Assembly: GCA_006384855.1 (NCBI GenBank)
Contig: VCJN01001300.1
Span: 62,001-126,000, forward strand
DNA length: 64,000 bases
Direction: 5' to 3'
Source of the DNA: Tetraselmis striata
Lineage: Eukaryota; Chlorophyta; Chlorodendrophyceae; Chlorodendrales; Chlorodendraceae
Shown: positions 35,789 to 47,529 of the stretch, one piece after another
Layout: each line of letters opens with the position of its first letter
How positions within the stretch are numbered: the stretch's first letter is position 1
Program-made: the position numbers and the translations under genes
Notes under the pieces: model-generated
Database searches by the model: none
What the model saw: the letters and a program-made list of their open reading frames with translations, nothing else
What the model was told of the DNA's origin: nothing

Positions 35789-37396
35789 ACACACACATGG
35801 ATACCCGTGTACACTGTACCATTTCATAAACGCCTTTGCGAGCCCAAATATATCAACTGTCCTGCATTATATCTTTTCAAACAGGCGTATGAGTGAATCT
35901 CCACACTCTCCTTATTGGCCCCCCTGTTTCAGCTCGCAGAGGTACGTGGGGGAACCTGCCGAGCAGGGCGTGGTCCCACCTGAGGCCAAGACGTGTGCCG
36001 CCGCCGCGTCAAACAGCGCCCCCGCTGGGTGCCCTGCATGCGCGTATGCCCACAGCAGCATCGCCAGCTCCTGCGCGCTGAACTCGCCCAGGCGCGCCGC
36101 CGCGTGCGGCAGCGCCGCGGCGAAGAGGGCCGGCGCGGCGCGCCCCGCGTGCGGGAAGGCCCACAGCAGGTTGGACAGCACGTGCGCGCTGGCCTTGGGC
36201 AGCTCCCCCTCCGCGCGTTGAGCAATCTGAGCCAACCAAGGGGGACGGAGGTCGGGGTGAGTGGGCGGGCGCTGGGGGGGGGGGGGGGGGGGGGGGGGGT
36301 GAGGGGGGATAGATGGGGCACATTCTGTCCAGTGTTTTCATGGTCCGGCCAGCAATGACCATCCGGATACAGCGGCTTAACTCTGCGTCACACTTCATAC
36401 AGTCTACTTGAGCACTACCTGTCCAGCGGCAGCAACATCCGCCGAGACTTCCACAAAGACACTCCATGGAGGCTTGCCACCCCCTCTCCCCCCCCCCCCC
36501 CCCCCCCTCTCCCCTCCCCACCATCTTGCTGATTATGTTAGGGGCGCTCAGCGGGCTGGGGAGGGAGCGGCGGCCTCACCGCCCGGAAGAGCCGGTCGCT
36601 CGGGCGCCGCGCAACGGCATACGCCCACGCCAGTGACGACAGATCATGCGCCCCGTAGCCCGCCATTCCGCGCTGCAACGCGGCCGCCTCCAGCTCGCCG
36701 AACAGCGCAGAATCGGCGCGCCCTGCCCGCGCAAACGCCCAGGCCAGCGATGCGGCGTCGCGCGGTGCCAGGCGGCCCGTGCCCGCGAGCCGGCCTGCGG
36801 CACCCGCCAGCGCGGCGTACGTGATGTCGCCGCCCAGGCGCAGCTTGGCGAGGCTGAGCGCCGCCTGCGCCAGCTCGCGGCCGCCGTACTCTGGCGTGCG
36901 GGCCTGAAGGTGGGCCTCCAAGGCGGCAGCCATCGCGCGCGCGGACTTGGCGCCACCGCCCCCCGGCCGCGGCTGCGCCCGCCCGGCCAGCGCCGCGAGC
37001 CGGCTCAGCGCCGCGGCTGACGTTGATGGCGTTGAAGTGCGAGCAGCGCGCCGCCACCAGCGCCTCAAGCTCGCGCAGCCCCCGGGTGGCCATCACCGCG
37101 CGGCTCAGCGCGCGCCCATCCAGCGCCCCATCCCGCCGCTCCCCGTTGCCGCTGGGCGACGCCTCCCCGCCCGCGTCGCGGGCCACCCGCGCCGGGGCGG
37201 GGGGCGCGGCGGACGGCTTCGGCGGCGAGGGCGGCTTGCGGCACGTGCCAGCCGCGTACCCGCTCATCGGCGCCCCGCCAATGTGTGTCCCGCTGGCGCC
37301 GCGTTGGAACGCCGACGCCGCGACGGGGCCGACACCGCCGTCCGGCGTGCGCCGCACCGCGGCAGCCGCCAGGCGGGCGAGCACGCTGGCGCGCAT
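33937..37396 (-). CDS. OPR-like helical-repeat protein, probable organellar RNA-binding factor; three exons, one frameshift
   Basis: Exons on the minus strand: 37396-36580, 36226-35980 and 35156-33937, ending in TGA. The protein starts MRASVLARLAAAAVRRTPDG, an Arg/Ala-rich leader typical of plastid or mitochondrial targeting. It then carries many degenerate repeats of about 37 residues with the core SPQGLAMLLWAFARLG and PAPALFDA, the two-helix pattern of algal octotricopeptide-type and FASTK-like proteins. The family usually stabilises, processes or activates specific organellar transcripts. No RAP domain is seen at the C-terminus. Exon 1 changes frame at about 37011-37017: HFNAINVS is in one frame and AALSRLAALAG in the next, separated by one extra C. 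This may be a real lesion or a sequencing indel. Introns hold G/C runs and a SINE copy. Confidence 0.75.
35491..35700 (+). repeat. SINE-like repeat, copy 4, in an intron of the OPR-like gene
   Basis: Starts GAGAGGTCCCGGATATCGATTCC, followed by the shared GTTCGAATGAGGCAATGG, CAACTGCAGTTGGCGCAAGAG and the terminal TTTAACTTTTAT. Sense is opposite to the host gene. Confidence 0.65.
35719..35798. repeat. AT-rich microsatellite in an intron
   Basis: Mixed (AT)n and TATACA units ending in an ACACAC stretch, directly next to the 3' end of the SINE copy. Confidence 0.9.
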
Positions 37397-40301
37397 CCAG
37401 GCATAGGCGGCCTGGTGCGGTGAGCGGGTGCAACCACCGGCGAGGGGGCGCTGCCACCGCGACTCACGACGTCGCCGCCATGCGCCTGCGGTGTGCGGCG
37501 AGGCGGTGAGTGATGGGGCGCTGGGCGCGCGGCTCAGACACGGGCCGAGCAGGCGGGTGGTCGCGCTGAGCCGCCCGGGATGTCCGCCTGCTTCACACGC
37601 CTTTGCAGCCCCCGCGCGCGCGGCCACCGGGGCAATAGTCTACCAAACTGTTCACGTCCGGCCTGCTTGGCGCCGCTTGATTGAACAGACAGCTGCAGGG
37701 TGATCGTGCGCTCAGGATGGCTTATCCGTCCGCCCTGCTGTCCTGCCGCCGGTGTGTATCCTGGGAGGATGAGACGCGAAGCAGCGCGACAGAGCACTGG
37801 TGAAAATAAGCAGCCGCCCGCCAGCCAGCAGCCGCCCTGCTTTCACTTGATGCCGCAAAATTACCGGGTACCAGGTAGCCGCTCCGGTCAAGCCCAACCG
37901 GGCTCGTCCGGACAAACCTGGCTAAGCCCCGTTTTGTCCAGGATTTGTGATTCTCGGAAAGAGTAGGCGAGTCACACATCAAATTGCAGCTCCCGCGGAG
38001 CGGAGCTCAAATCCGAGGAGTTTCCCGGAACCCGTCATTCCCGAAACCCCGAAAATCTGGCGGCGCCGCAGGCGCCGCCGCTCTGTATATAGTACTTAAT
38101 CAGCACTGTGTTTCGCCTGGTTGTCTGAAAAGCGGCATATATTCTATTAATGACAAATATATATATAATTACATGAGCTAGCAGCAGAACGCGATATCAA
38201 GAAATCACCAAAAAAAGAAAATCTGAAAGGTCCTCTACAGCAACTGCGAGGTGGAAGCAGTAACATGAGAAGACGCAGAATGGGCACGAGCCCACGCATA
38301 AGACTTGGCCATCTGCACACCGGCAAAGAGAATGCCGCCCAAGGTACCATGCACGCAAGCCGAGAGCCGCTGCAACATCCCCCTCCGTGTGCGCGACAAG
38401 TGACGGCGGAACTCAGCACGTTGGCTAGCGACAAAGTTCCGAAGTGCCTGAACGGATTGACCACGAAGGAAGCATGAGGTTGGGGCGGAAGGACCGCCAG
38501 GGAAGTTGCGCACAACCAACATCACCGCGACGATGTATATATGTAGACCACCGTCAAAGCGGGCAAATATCATTCAAGACTGCAGTGCTTGGACCGCCGA
38601 CCACTACTCGTAGGGTATATATATATACACATAAATGCATGTTATTATTATTGATTAGATAATCGCAAATATAAAGGAATGCAGATACTTGAATTTAAAA
38701 AGTAAAGTTCTTTACATGATCACATGTATATATTATTACATGCCATGTATGGTTGGCTAGTGCAATGTGCACCAATATACGCATTAGCACCCGGCGGCTT
38801 GGTTTGCTGGCTAGAGTGGGATGGCAGAGTTGATGCTGGCTGATTGGCAGCCCGCGCCGCTTGCGTTTGTTGCACTTGCATCTCTAGCACCACTGCTAAT
38901 TGTTGTTGCGCTGCGATGATGTCGAACATCCTAGTTTTATCGCTCAGAATGCCGATCAAAGTAGTTCGGTTTGTCGACGCGGCCGGCAGCTGCTCGCCAG
39001 CGCACCATATAGAATGCATCGCTTGCAAAGACACTTTCTTTAGTTTCTTAAGTCCCGCAATCGCTTTGTGAACTCTTGTTCGATTAGGGCAGGAAAAATA
39101 GCGGATAGAGACACTAGGGTATCGTGTACGACGCTGCCCTGCACTACTGATGCCTACGACTAATCATCGTACGGGAGAAGTACTATATATAGCGCATCTA
39201 TATCATTATTGCAGCACCCGTCATATGTCGGACCTGATATTAGGAACCAGTATCTCTGCGGTTAGAAATACGTCAATACCCTATTGATACCACTATCCTA
39301 ATACGTCAATACCCTATCTTTGCCCTTCCGATAGGATGACACCCGGCGCGTCAGCAGGCGGGTAGACGGGGCTCACGTGTCACGCAACGCCCCCATCACG
39401 CGCGACAGCGCCTTGCGCCGTGGCTAACTTGATGTCGTCAGCACTCACCCAGGACGCGCCATATCTCGTCGCGCCCGCCAACGTACAACGCCGTGCCCTC
39501 CCGCCGCTCCCTCGGCAGCAAATCAATCGGCACCAAGCGGCATATCCTATCTGGAACCCTTTCGAGGCGCCCCAGGAACGCGCGACCTGCCCCCAAAACG
39601 CCCAGTCGCCCACGGCCAGCAAGGCGGGCAAATCCCCCCATCGTACCGACACACGCAGAGGCCACGCCTCGACGCAATATGATCGCGACCAAGACCTCCG
39701 CTGCGCTAGGAGGTAGCCTTCTCGTCGCCGCAGGTATGCGCTTGCCACCTGCCCGTTTTCGAGGGGCCGCGCTATCCCTGACCGTCGATAACGTGTGTCA
39801 GTATCGGCGTTCTATCGGACTTGAATATCCCCCCAGATGAGTCGGCGGTTTGCCCATCTATGCCCGTGAAGAACGGCTCCCTCCTGTGCCACCACTATTT
39901 CCTGCATATCAACTGCCAGTGGATGCTTCGGCCAGCGCTGCCTGGTGTCGTCGCAACACGACATGGGTGAGGAACTTCCACGGCCCGCAGCGAGTGCCCG
40001 CCTACATCCTGGACCGACACACTCTGAGCGGCGCTGCTCGTGCGCGCCGCAGGTGGCGCCACGCGGGTCCGCGCCGGCGTGAAGCCGGACCCGGCGGCAC
40101 TGCCAGGTGCCGAGGCTCGACGTGCCTCGACTAGGCCCGCCGGGCGGAGGGTAGCAGCCGCCAGGCAGCCTCGAGGTGTGTCTCTGCGCCCCCTGCCCCC
40201 CCCCCCCCCCCCCCCCGGTTCCCGTTTCCGCACCATAACCCGTGTTCAACCAATGTAATGATGATCTTGTAGTTAACATTTTCAATTATTGAAGTAAATA
40301 C
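37397..40301. other. Intergenic region between the OPR-like and phosphohexomutase genes
   Basis: The first 500 bp should carry the promoter and leader of the minus-strand OPR-like gene. From 38.1 kb the DNA is AT-rich. Minus-strand open frames 39034-38720 (KTRMFDIIAAQQQLAVVLEM and flanks) and 38573-38235 have protein-like composition. They could be exons of an unknown gene or element, but no splice pair was confirmed. A C run lies at 40196-40216. Confidence 0.4.
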
Positions 40302-40415
40302 ATGATAATGCAAGAACTCCTGCCGAAACTTGCTACTTCTAAGAAATTCAAAATTGCATTCGAGCCTCTTCAAGCCGTGATTTGTCCATCCTTTTCCGGA
40401 GCAGGCCGCTCCGCC

Positions 40416-42014
40416 ATGGCGGCCGCCATTGATTCCGGCTCGGCCGTGGAGCCGATGGTACAGGAGTGGCTCAGCCTCGACACGGATGCTGATAGCCGCG
40501 CGGCTGTTGGGCGCCTGGTGGCGGAGGGCAAGGAGGAGGAGCTGCAGGACATTATGGGCAGCCGCCTGGAGTTTGGTGAGCTGGGCGCGGATTTCCCATG
40601 CCCTGTCTGCATATGTCGACCCTCCGATGGTACCACAGCAACCGCCCATCATGACACGGCACACGCGGCATGGCGGCGCAGGTACTGCGGGGCTGCGCGG
40701 GCTGATGGGACCCGGCTTCAACCGCATGAACCTGGTGACGGTACAGCAGACGACGCAGGGGCTGTGCCGCTACCTGCAGGCAAAAAGCGCCGAGCAGCTG
40801 GCTACCGGCGGCTTTGTCATCGGTACCCCCCTCCTCCCTCTCCTCTCTTACCCACCCTTCCCACACACTCTCAACACTTACTAAACCCGTCAAGCGGTCG
40901 GGTGATCTCTGGCACTGAGCGTAGCTTCAACGGGTGCCAGGCTACGACGGCCGGCACAGCTCGATGGAGATGGCCACCATCGCGGCGGCGGTGATGCTGT
41001 CGCAGGGCGTCCCCGTGCACCTGTTCAGCGACCTCGTGCCCACGCCGTTCGTGGCGTTCGCTGTGGAGCAGCTGGGCTGCGCGGGCGGCGTCATGGTCAC
41101 CGCCTCGCACAACCCCAAGGAGTACAACGGCTACAAGGTGACATCGCCCTCAAGTGAGCGGAATGCATCTGATGACACAATTACGGAGCCAATACAGCTT
41201 ATATAGCGATTATATACACTTTGGTATATATAATCGGTATAAACATACTGGTCATAGAGCATGCACGAATCGTTATGATGGGCTTCACACACAGCACCGA
41301 AACCACGTGCCTGGGTTCACTTTAATATATCATTGTTTTCGACTCCCTTCTGAAGGAAAAAAATTAAGGTTAATCTAGAGATATGTCAGAACATACCACG
41401 AATACAACGCGGAATCTCCAACTCACAAGTGCGAAACAATTCGATATTGTAGCGACCCACAAAACCCGACTAAATGCTACCGCATTGGGCTGTACCAACC
41501 ATAAAGAAACCATCAAGGAGACTGGCTCAGGAGTGGCCCGCTCTCACTGTTGGTCCCCACATGCGCAGGTGTATTGGGGCAATGGCTGCCAGATCGTGCC
41601 GCCCCACGACAACGGCATTGCCACCGCCATCCTAGACAACCTGCCGCTGTGGGACGTGTCCGCCTTCATGGGCGCGGAGCAGCCGGGGCTGAGCGACCCC
41701 CTGGAGGAGGTGGCGTCTGCGTACTACGCCGCGCTCCGGGAGGCTCTGCTGCTGGACGTCGCGGTGCCTGATGGCTTCCGTGTCACGTATACCCCGCTGC
41801 ACGGCGTGGGCGGCAAGTGGCTGCAGCGCGCCTTCCGCGAGTTTAACTTGCCAGGTGTGTAGCCAGTGCCCCCCTCCCCATGTCTTATAAGAATCAAATA
41901 TGTATAAGAATCAAATTGTTATCTGATATCATGTGCCAGTCATAACCAATACATTGTCATTGTGTGTACGTCTATAGGTATAGGTATACCTAATTATAGG
42001 TATACGTAATTACA

Positions 42015-42093
<79 letters not shown>

Positions 42094-43959
42094 GTAGATG
42101 TGGATATGTTTAATGCCCAGCGCTGTCCGCTTCCCGCCTCACGCAGAGCCGGTCATGACGGAGGAGCAGGCGCAGCCGGATGCCGAGTTCCCCACTGTCA
42201 AGTTCCCCAACCCCGAGGAGGGCGACGGCACCTGGAGCCTGTGCTTCCAGGCGGCCGAGAAGGCCGGCACACCGCTCGCGGTGGCCAACGACCCCGACGC
42301 CGACCGCCTGGCCGTCGCGGAGCGCGACCCCTCGCTGCCCCTCGGCTGGCGCACCTTCTCCGGCAACGAGATCGGGATCCTGCTGGCCGACTGGGCGCTG
42401 ACAGTGTTCCGCGAGAAGAACCCCGGCGTGCCGATGTCGGAGGTGGCAATGCTCACCACCATCGTGAGCTCCAAGATGATGGCCGCGATGGCCGCCAAGG
42501 AGGGCTTCCGCTTCGAGCAGACCCTCACCGGCTTCAAGTGGCTCGGCAACGTGGCCAAGGACCTAGAGGCGCAGGGCTACCGCACCGTGTTTGCCTTTGA
42601 GGAGGCCATCGGCTTCATGTTTGGCACCTTTGAGAAGGTACACCCGGGCTCCTCTCCAGGGCTCACTCAGCATGCCTTGCATTTATTACCGGAAGCTATG
42701 GGAGGAAGCACCACGTGTGAGCACACACACCGTCATACCACAACTATGATTTCGTTATGTGTTCATGTGTTGGACCCCCCCCCCCCCCCCCCCCTTGTTC
42801 GGCGACGAGAGGAATAAATTCATGTATCTTGAAATCTAATACAGCACACCACAAAATGTGCACGGGTATCCCAATCACCCAACGTTGCAACTCACTGCTG
42901 GAGGGAGGAGGGGGCGAACCCAATTAGACCATACGCCAAAATCTTTCCATATTGTCCTCCACCAGCAAGGATGTCACAGCACAGTTTGCCCTTTGGCGTA
43001 GGGGCCGACACCAATTGTTTGTTTGTGCCCTGTACTGTATCGCGGCTCCTCCCTGCAGGACAAGGACGGCATCTCCGCGGCTGTGGCGTTCACCCAGATG
43101 GCGGCGCGCCTGGCGGCGGAGGGCACCACCGTGTCGCAGCACCTCGCGGCGCTGCAGCAGCGCTACGGCACGTTTGTGGGGCGGCAGAGCTACTTTGTGG
43201 CGGAGCGGCCCGCGCAGAGCGCCGCTGTCTTTGATGGCATCCGCAGCGGCGGCAATTATCCCGAGGTAAGCCTAGCCCACTCCCATTCTGCCCCATGGGG
43301 CGTGGGCTCCGCCATTATATGTAATATATGACAGAGGTGCTTATCTATTATATTTAGTTTTTATCATACTATAGTGTATATATCATAATATTACACCTGT
43401 CTGATTTATAATTATATCATTTACATGTTACAGAGGCGCGTATCTATTACATTATCGTTTCTATCATATATTTATGAAATGAATAAATTATCTTAAATTT
43501 ATGTATGTACTATTTGCCATCCATGTGTATACAATGTATACCTACTTATTTATATTTATATCATTGACATGTGCCCGGTTTGCTCCGCCGCGGTACTTTA
43601 TGAGAACGGCACGGCGGGCCTTTATCTGAGTCTCTCCGCTGTGCGCGCCGCAGTCTCTGGGCGGCTTCAAGATCAGCAGCGTGCGCGACCTCGGGGTGGG
43701 GCTGGACTCGTCGCAGCCCGACGGCAAAGCGGTCCTGCCCTGGATCGCGGGCGACCTCAACATCACCTTCACCTTCGAGGTGGGCGCCGAGCTGACGCTG
43801 CGCGCGAGCGGCACGGAGCCCAAGCTGAAGTACTACCTCGAGGTGTCGGGCGGGGGGAGCGAGGCGGAGCTGCAGGAGCGGGCGGCGCTGCTCGAGGCGG
43901 CCATCTCGACGGAGCTCGTCAAGCCGGAGGAGAGCGGCCTCAAGCCGAAGGATGCCTGA
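40416..43959 (+). CDS. PGM2-type alpha-D-phosphohexomutase (phosphoglucomutase/phosphopentomutase), seven exons, 595 aa
   Basis: Moves phosphate between C1 and C6 of glucose phosphate, or C1 and C5 of pentose phosphates, through a phosphoserine enzyme. Exons 40416-40575, 40682-40822, 40941-41137, 41569-41854, 42147-42637, 43059-43265 and 43654-43959; phases close and 1788 nt give 595 aa. Visible motifs: [13 protein letters not shown], the active-site Ser156 loop [13 protein letters not shown], the metal loop [11 protein letters not shown] (Asp310, 312, 314), the sugar-binding loop [10 protein letters not shown] near 412-421, and the phosphate-binding loop [12 protein letters not shown] near 544. 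The long N-terminus and the [19 protein letters not shown] context match PGM2 rather than the PGM1 class. No clear transit peptide, so probably cytosolic. An upstream in-frame ATG at 40302 would add 38 residues. Confidence 0.95.
42014..42095 (+). repeat. (TGTATG)n microsatellite in phosphohexomutase intron 4
   Basis: About 13 hexamer units, ending roughly 50 bp before the exon 5 acceptor. Confidence 0.95.
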
Positions 43960-44237
43960 AAGAGATTTGAACTCCCGCTGGCCTACATAGACTATTCAAC
44001 ATACTGAGAACATACCGATATCCGTCATAGCGGCTGCGCTTGCCGCTATGCAGGGCAGAGGAATTTGGCATTCCCCAGCCAACACACTCCCGACAATAAT
44101 CATCCTTGGGTGTACCTGTCCTCCCGGCTCTGCATTGACCGCATTCCCACGGACGTTATATGGGAAATGCTTGGCGGGTGAGACGGGAAGGGGGCGCAAA
44201 CAGGGGGGGGCGGGCGGGGGGGGGGGGGGGGGGGGGC
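43960..44237. other. 3' region of the phosphohexomutase gene with a long G run
   Basis: Short gap holding the 3' UTR and a G-rich run (about 44204-44236, interrupted once). Confidence 0.5.
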
Positions 44238-44536
44238 AACCTAAGGTCTACTACAAACCTAGTGATATTGGGTGGGATCACCTGGCATATCCTAAGACGT
44301 AATGTAAACCTAGTCAGCCTAATGTCAGACAAGATATATTAGGCGGGACCACTGATATAACCTAATGCCTACTACAAACCTGATGATATTCGGTGGGACC
44401 ATTTACCCTGCAGTATATCTTAATGCTTAATATAAACCTAGTTAGCCTAGCTAGTATAGGAAGCCTGGATGTATTAGGTGGGATCACTTAGCTAATGAAA
44501 TCCAATGCCTAATATAAATCTAGTCAGCCTAATGTC
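44238..44536. repeat. Degenerate tandem repeat, about three units of roughly 100-120 bp
   Basis: Recurring blocks: AAACCTAGT, CAGCCTAATGTC, ATATT-GG-GGGA and CCTAATGCCTA, each seen two to four times in the same order. Unit boundaries are blurred by indels. Confidence 0.65.
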
Positions 44537-45046
44537 ACGTGTGGCGGCACCCGCACACAAAGGTGCGCAGCTTGCCGAGCATTATAAGGGCAGCAGTGGC
44601 AGCGCATTGCATGTGCTTCCCTCCTGGTTGGGATACATAATCACAACTGCTCGGACTTGCGGCACTCGGCCGTAGCACCACCTGGCCGACATGCGTTGCG
44701 ATTAGTGGACAATGCAGAGCAGGGGAGCAGGGAGCGTTGGGGGCATTTTGGTACCAATATATTGTTTCCCAAAAAGGCATTATGCATTGGCGAGATGTCA
44801 ACAATGGTTTAAATCCCACATAAGTCAATGCCGCGATCCTACAGGTATGAGGATCCACCTGGTGATAGAGTGGCATGCTGGTATGTTTTTTGTTTTGGCA
44901 TTTGTAGTTGGCCTGTACGCTGCGAAGCGGACCAGGGCTGCAATAATGGCATCCCTGCCACCGTGTCTCATGCTCACAGCCACACGCCGCTAATGTCTTC
45001 CGCAAGAGGGACTCGTAGCATGTAGTAGGGCGGGTGCGGAGGAGCA
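44537..45046. other. 3' flank of the O-methyltransferase gene
   Basis: No gene recognised; it probably contains the 3' UTR of the minus-strand gene. The open frame that extends across this region is out of frame with the gene and not called. Confidence 0.4.
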
Positions 45047-46847
45047 CTATCCCTCCTCGGCGGGCGGCACGCCGGAGAACTTGGAGAGGGAGATCGCGTC
45101 GCGGTGCGGCCCAGCCCAGTCCTGCCGCCAAATCTCCTCGTACTCGAAATCGGCGTCCAGCAGCTGCGTGTCGTAGCCGTTGGCGGGCACGAGGTGCTCC
45201 AGGAAGCCGGGCGCGCCGGGGTAGACCACGTTGTCCGCGACCACCCAGGTGCCCGGCACCACCAGCCCCGCCGCCTCCATCGCCAGCAGGTCGGGCGTGT
45301 AGCACTGCTTGGCGTGGTCCTCGAAGATGATGCCCGGCGGGCCGCCGCCCCCGGCGCCCAGCGCCGCGGCCGCCACCTCCGGGATGCGGTTGCCCGCAAA
45401 GCCCTCCACGATGGACACCTTGCCCCCCAGGCCAGCCATGTCCAGGAGCTCCCGCGCCACTGGAGGGCCCACACGAGTGGATCAGCACCATTGATGAGTC
45501 CCCACATAAATATACTTCATGTGCACTATCAAGTCGCTATCCTGAATCACTGGAGTCATAGTGACATGCAATAAACACCACCCATTCAATCCATCTACAT
45601 TCTACTGGCACACAGCTGCTCGTTGACTATAAAGGTGGCACAGAGCGTACAGCATCGATGAAATGATATTCGGTATATGGTTTAATGTTTCCTGCCCTGG
45701 CTCATCTCTTGTTTCGTATTATGATAACGGCGGCCGCACACCGTCCTATCAGGACCCAGCTCATCACTCATCACACCTGCCACAGCGGGTCCAATAAAGG
45801 CCAGTCGCGGCCCGTACAAGAGCACAGGGCGCCCGGGCAGTCGCAGGCAAGCCGTTCCTGTGATGTCTCCCTGCGGGATTGATGACGGGGCTACCGGGGG
45901 GGGGGGGGGGGGGGGCAGGAATCACCTGCGGCGTACTCCGAGCTGCCCTCAATGCACGTCAGGCGCGCCTCGGGCCGCAGCGTGCGCGCGATGCGGATGG
46001 CGGAGTAGCCGAGAAAGGTGCCGAGCTCGAGCACGCGGTCGGGGTCGCGTTCCGCCACGATGCCCTCCAGCATGCGCCCCTTCTCCTCGCCCAGCTTCCA
46101 CATGGGGTACCTAAAAGCCAGGTAGTCGGGGCGGGGCGGCCGTGTAAGCCTTTCTCGAGCCCTCCCAAATGCCCCTCGTCCTCCCTCCGTACCCTCCCGG
46201 ACACACAATAAGCAGAGGGTACCAGTAAGAGAGGTCTTCTATTACGGGCAGCCGCCCCCTACAGAGACGCTTTAGGTCCATGTTAAAACTTCTTACCAGC
46301 AGGGTTTCTTTACTCTCGTATCGTTCAGAATTCGGGGCCCGTTAAGCAATTGGGCCCTCCTGTAGTGGAGTTGGCGCAATTTGGCGACCAAGCCAGGGAC
46401 GAAGGGCCCGCCGTCTCACCGCTGCCCAAACTCGTCCATGGCCCGCAGAATGGACTCGCTGTCGCCCGGCGTTGCCTTGGCACGGATGTATGGCAGTATA
46501 TCCGCGGCCTTTTGGTAGGGCCATCGCTGGTAGAAGCTGCCGCCGTCCTCCTCCCCATCGTCCTCCACAGCCAGCGCTGCGGCACCCTGCCGCCAGTTGC
46601 CGCCGCCCGCTGCTGCGGAGCCCGCTAGCATTCCCAACATCAGCCTGCGGCCGAGAGAAGTTCCCGAGTTTCCGGCGGAGTCAAGCGAGGCGGCGCTGGC
46701 CGAGACTGGCGCCGGAGTCGTAGTCACCCAGCTGCATTCGCCATCGGCGCGCGGCCGCCGGCTCGGCGGGGCTGACACCGCGGCGGGCGGGCACCGCGGC
46801 GGGCGACACGCGCCTACCGGGCCCACGGCGGGCGAGAAAGCGACCAT
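45047..46847 (-). CDS. COMT-like SAM-dependent O-methyltransferase with twin-arginine-like leader, three exons, 341 aa
   Basis: Transfers a methyl group from S-adenosylmethionine, typically to a catechol-type hydroxyl with Mg2+. Exons on the minus strand: 46847-46420, 46110-45926 and 45459-45047; 1026 nt give 341 aa ending in TAG. The start is the ATG at 46847. The SAM pocket is VLELGTFLGYSAIRIAR (from residue 169), after WKLGEEKGRML. The metal and catalytic residues fit COMT: Asp252 and Lys255 in FEDHAKQCY, Asp280-Asn281 in VVADNVVYPG. Residues 1-66 are Pro/Ala/Ser/Arg-rich like a plastid transit peptide, followed by GRRLMLGMLAG and an ALA cleavage-like site at 91-93. This resembles a bipartite thylakoid-lumen signal of the Tat type. 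The substrate is unknown. A G run of about 19 bases lies in the intron after exon 2. Confidence 0.88.
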
Positions 46848-47529
46848 GCGCACGGCTTCCGTGCCTATACACTCCTACGATACCAGCGGCGAGCTATGTT
46901 GCTAATGCGGTCGTCACTGGCAGCTGGACTCGCGCCAATGCCGCGACTACGGGGATCGGTGGAAGGCTGGGAAGCAGTAAGGGCCGGCAGGGCGGGCGTG
47001 GCCCGCGGGTTGTGATGGCGATAAGTGCGGACGCCAGCCCAGGGGACGTAGCGAGGATACATGTAGTCGGCCGTCAGACCGTCGGGGGTTCGTCACTAGA
47101 TATTAGCGCTAATGATTGACGATGATGTGGATATCGGTCGAATATACTCCCTATAGCGCTAGGGTAGTTAGATCAGTCCAGCGGGGCAAAGATGAGCCCG
47201 TATTTAGCCCTAATAACACATATGGGCCGCCGCCGGAGGCCAGGTAGCTCCGGGTATCGTCAGTCCGTCCGACCGACCATCAACAGTCCAGACGACAGTC
47301 GACTACCGAGTCACCCACCGGCCGCGTCACTCACCCGTCACCCGTCGCACAGACACTACTAGCGACTGGGCGCTACAGCTCGCCGAAACGCACCCCTCGT
47401 GTGGTCTCCTGCGCCACCGGTCCGGCGTTCCAGACGGCCAACCGCCGGAAGCCCCTGCGGAGCGCAGCTGTGTAGTTCCGGACTGCACCGCGCACGCTTC
47501 TCCGCTGCAGGTCGCGGGGCAGCGTCAGC
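46848..47529. other. Divergent promoter region
   Basis: Separates the start codons of the O-methyltransferase (-) and the membrane-protein gene (+). No repeat or clear core promoter motif was recognised. Confidence 0.45.

Noticed and set aside
36967..37060. Short intron to explain the frame change in the OPR-like gene
   Set aside because: No GT donor in the required phase exists close enough, and the intron would be about 45 nt and remove the conserved HFNAINVS motif.
42159..42600. Antisense open frames over phosphohexomutase exon 5
   Set aside because: Shadows of a strongly conserved exon on the plus strand.
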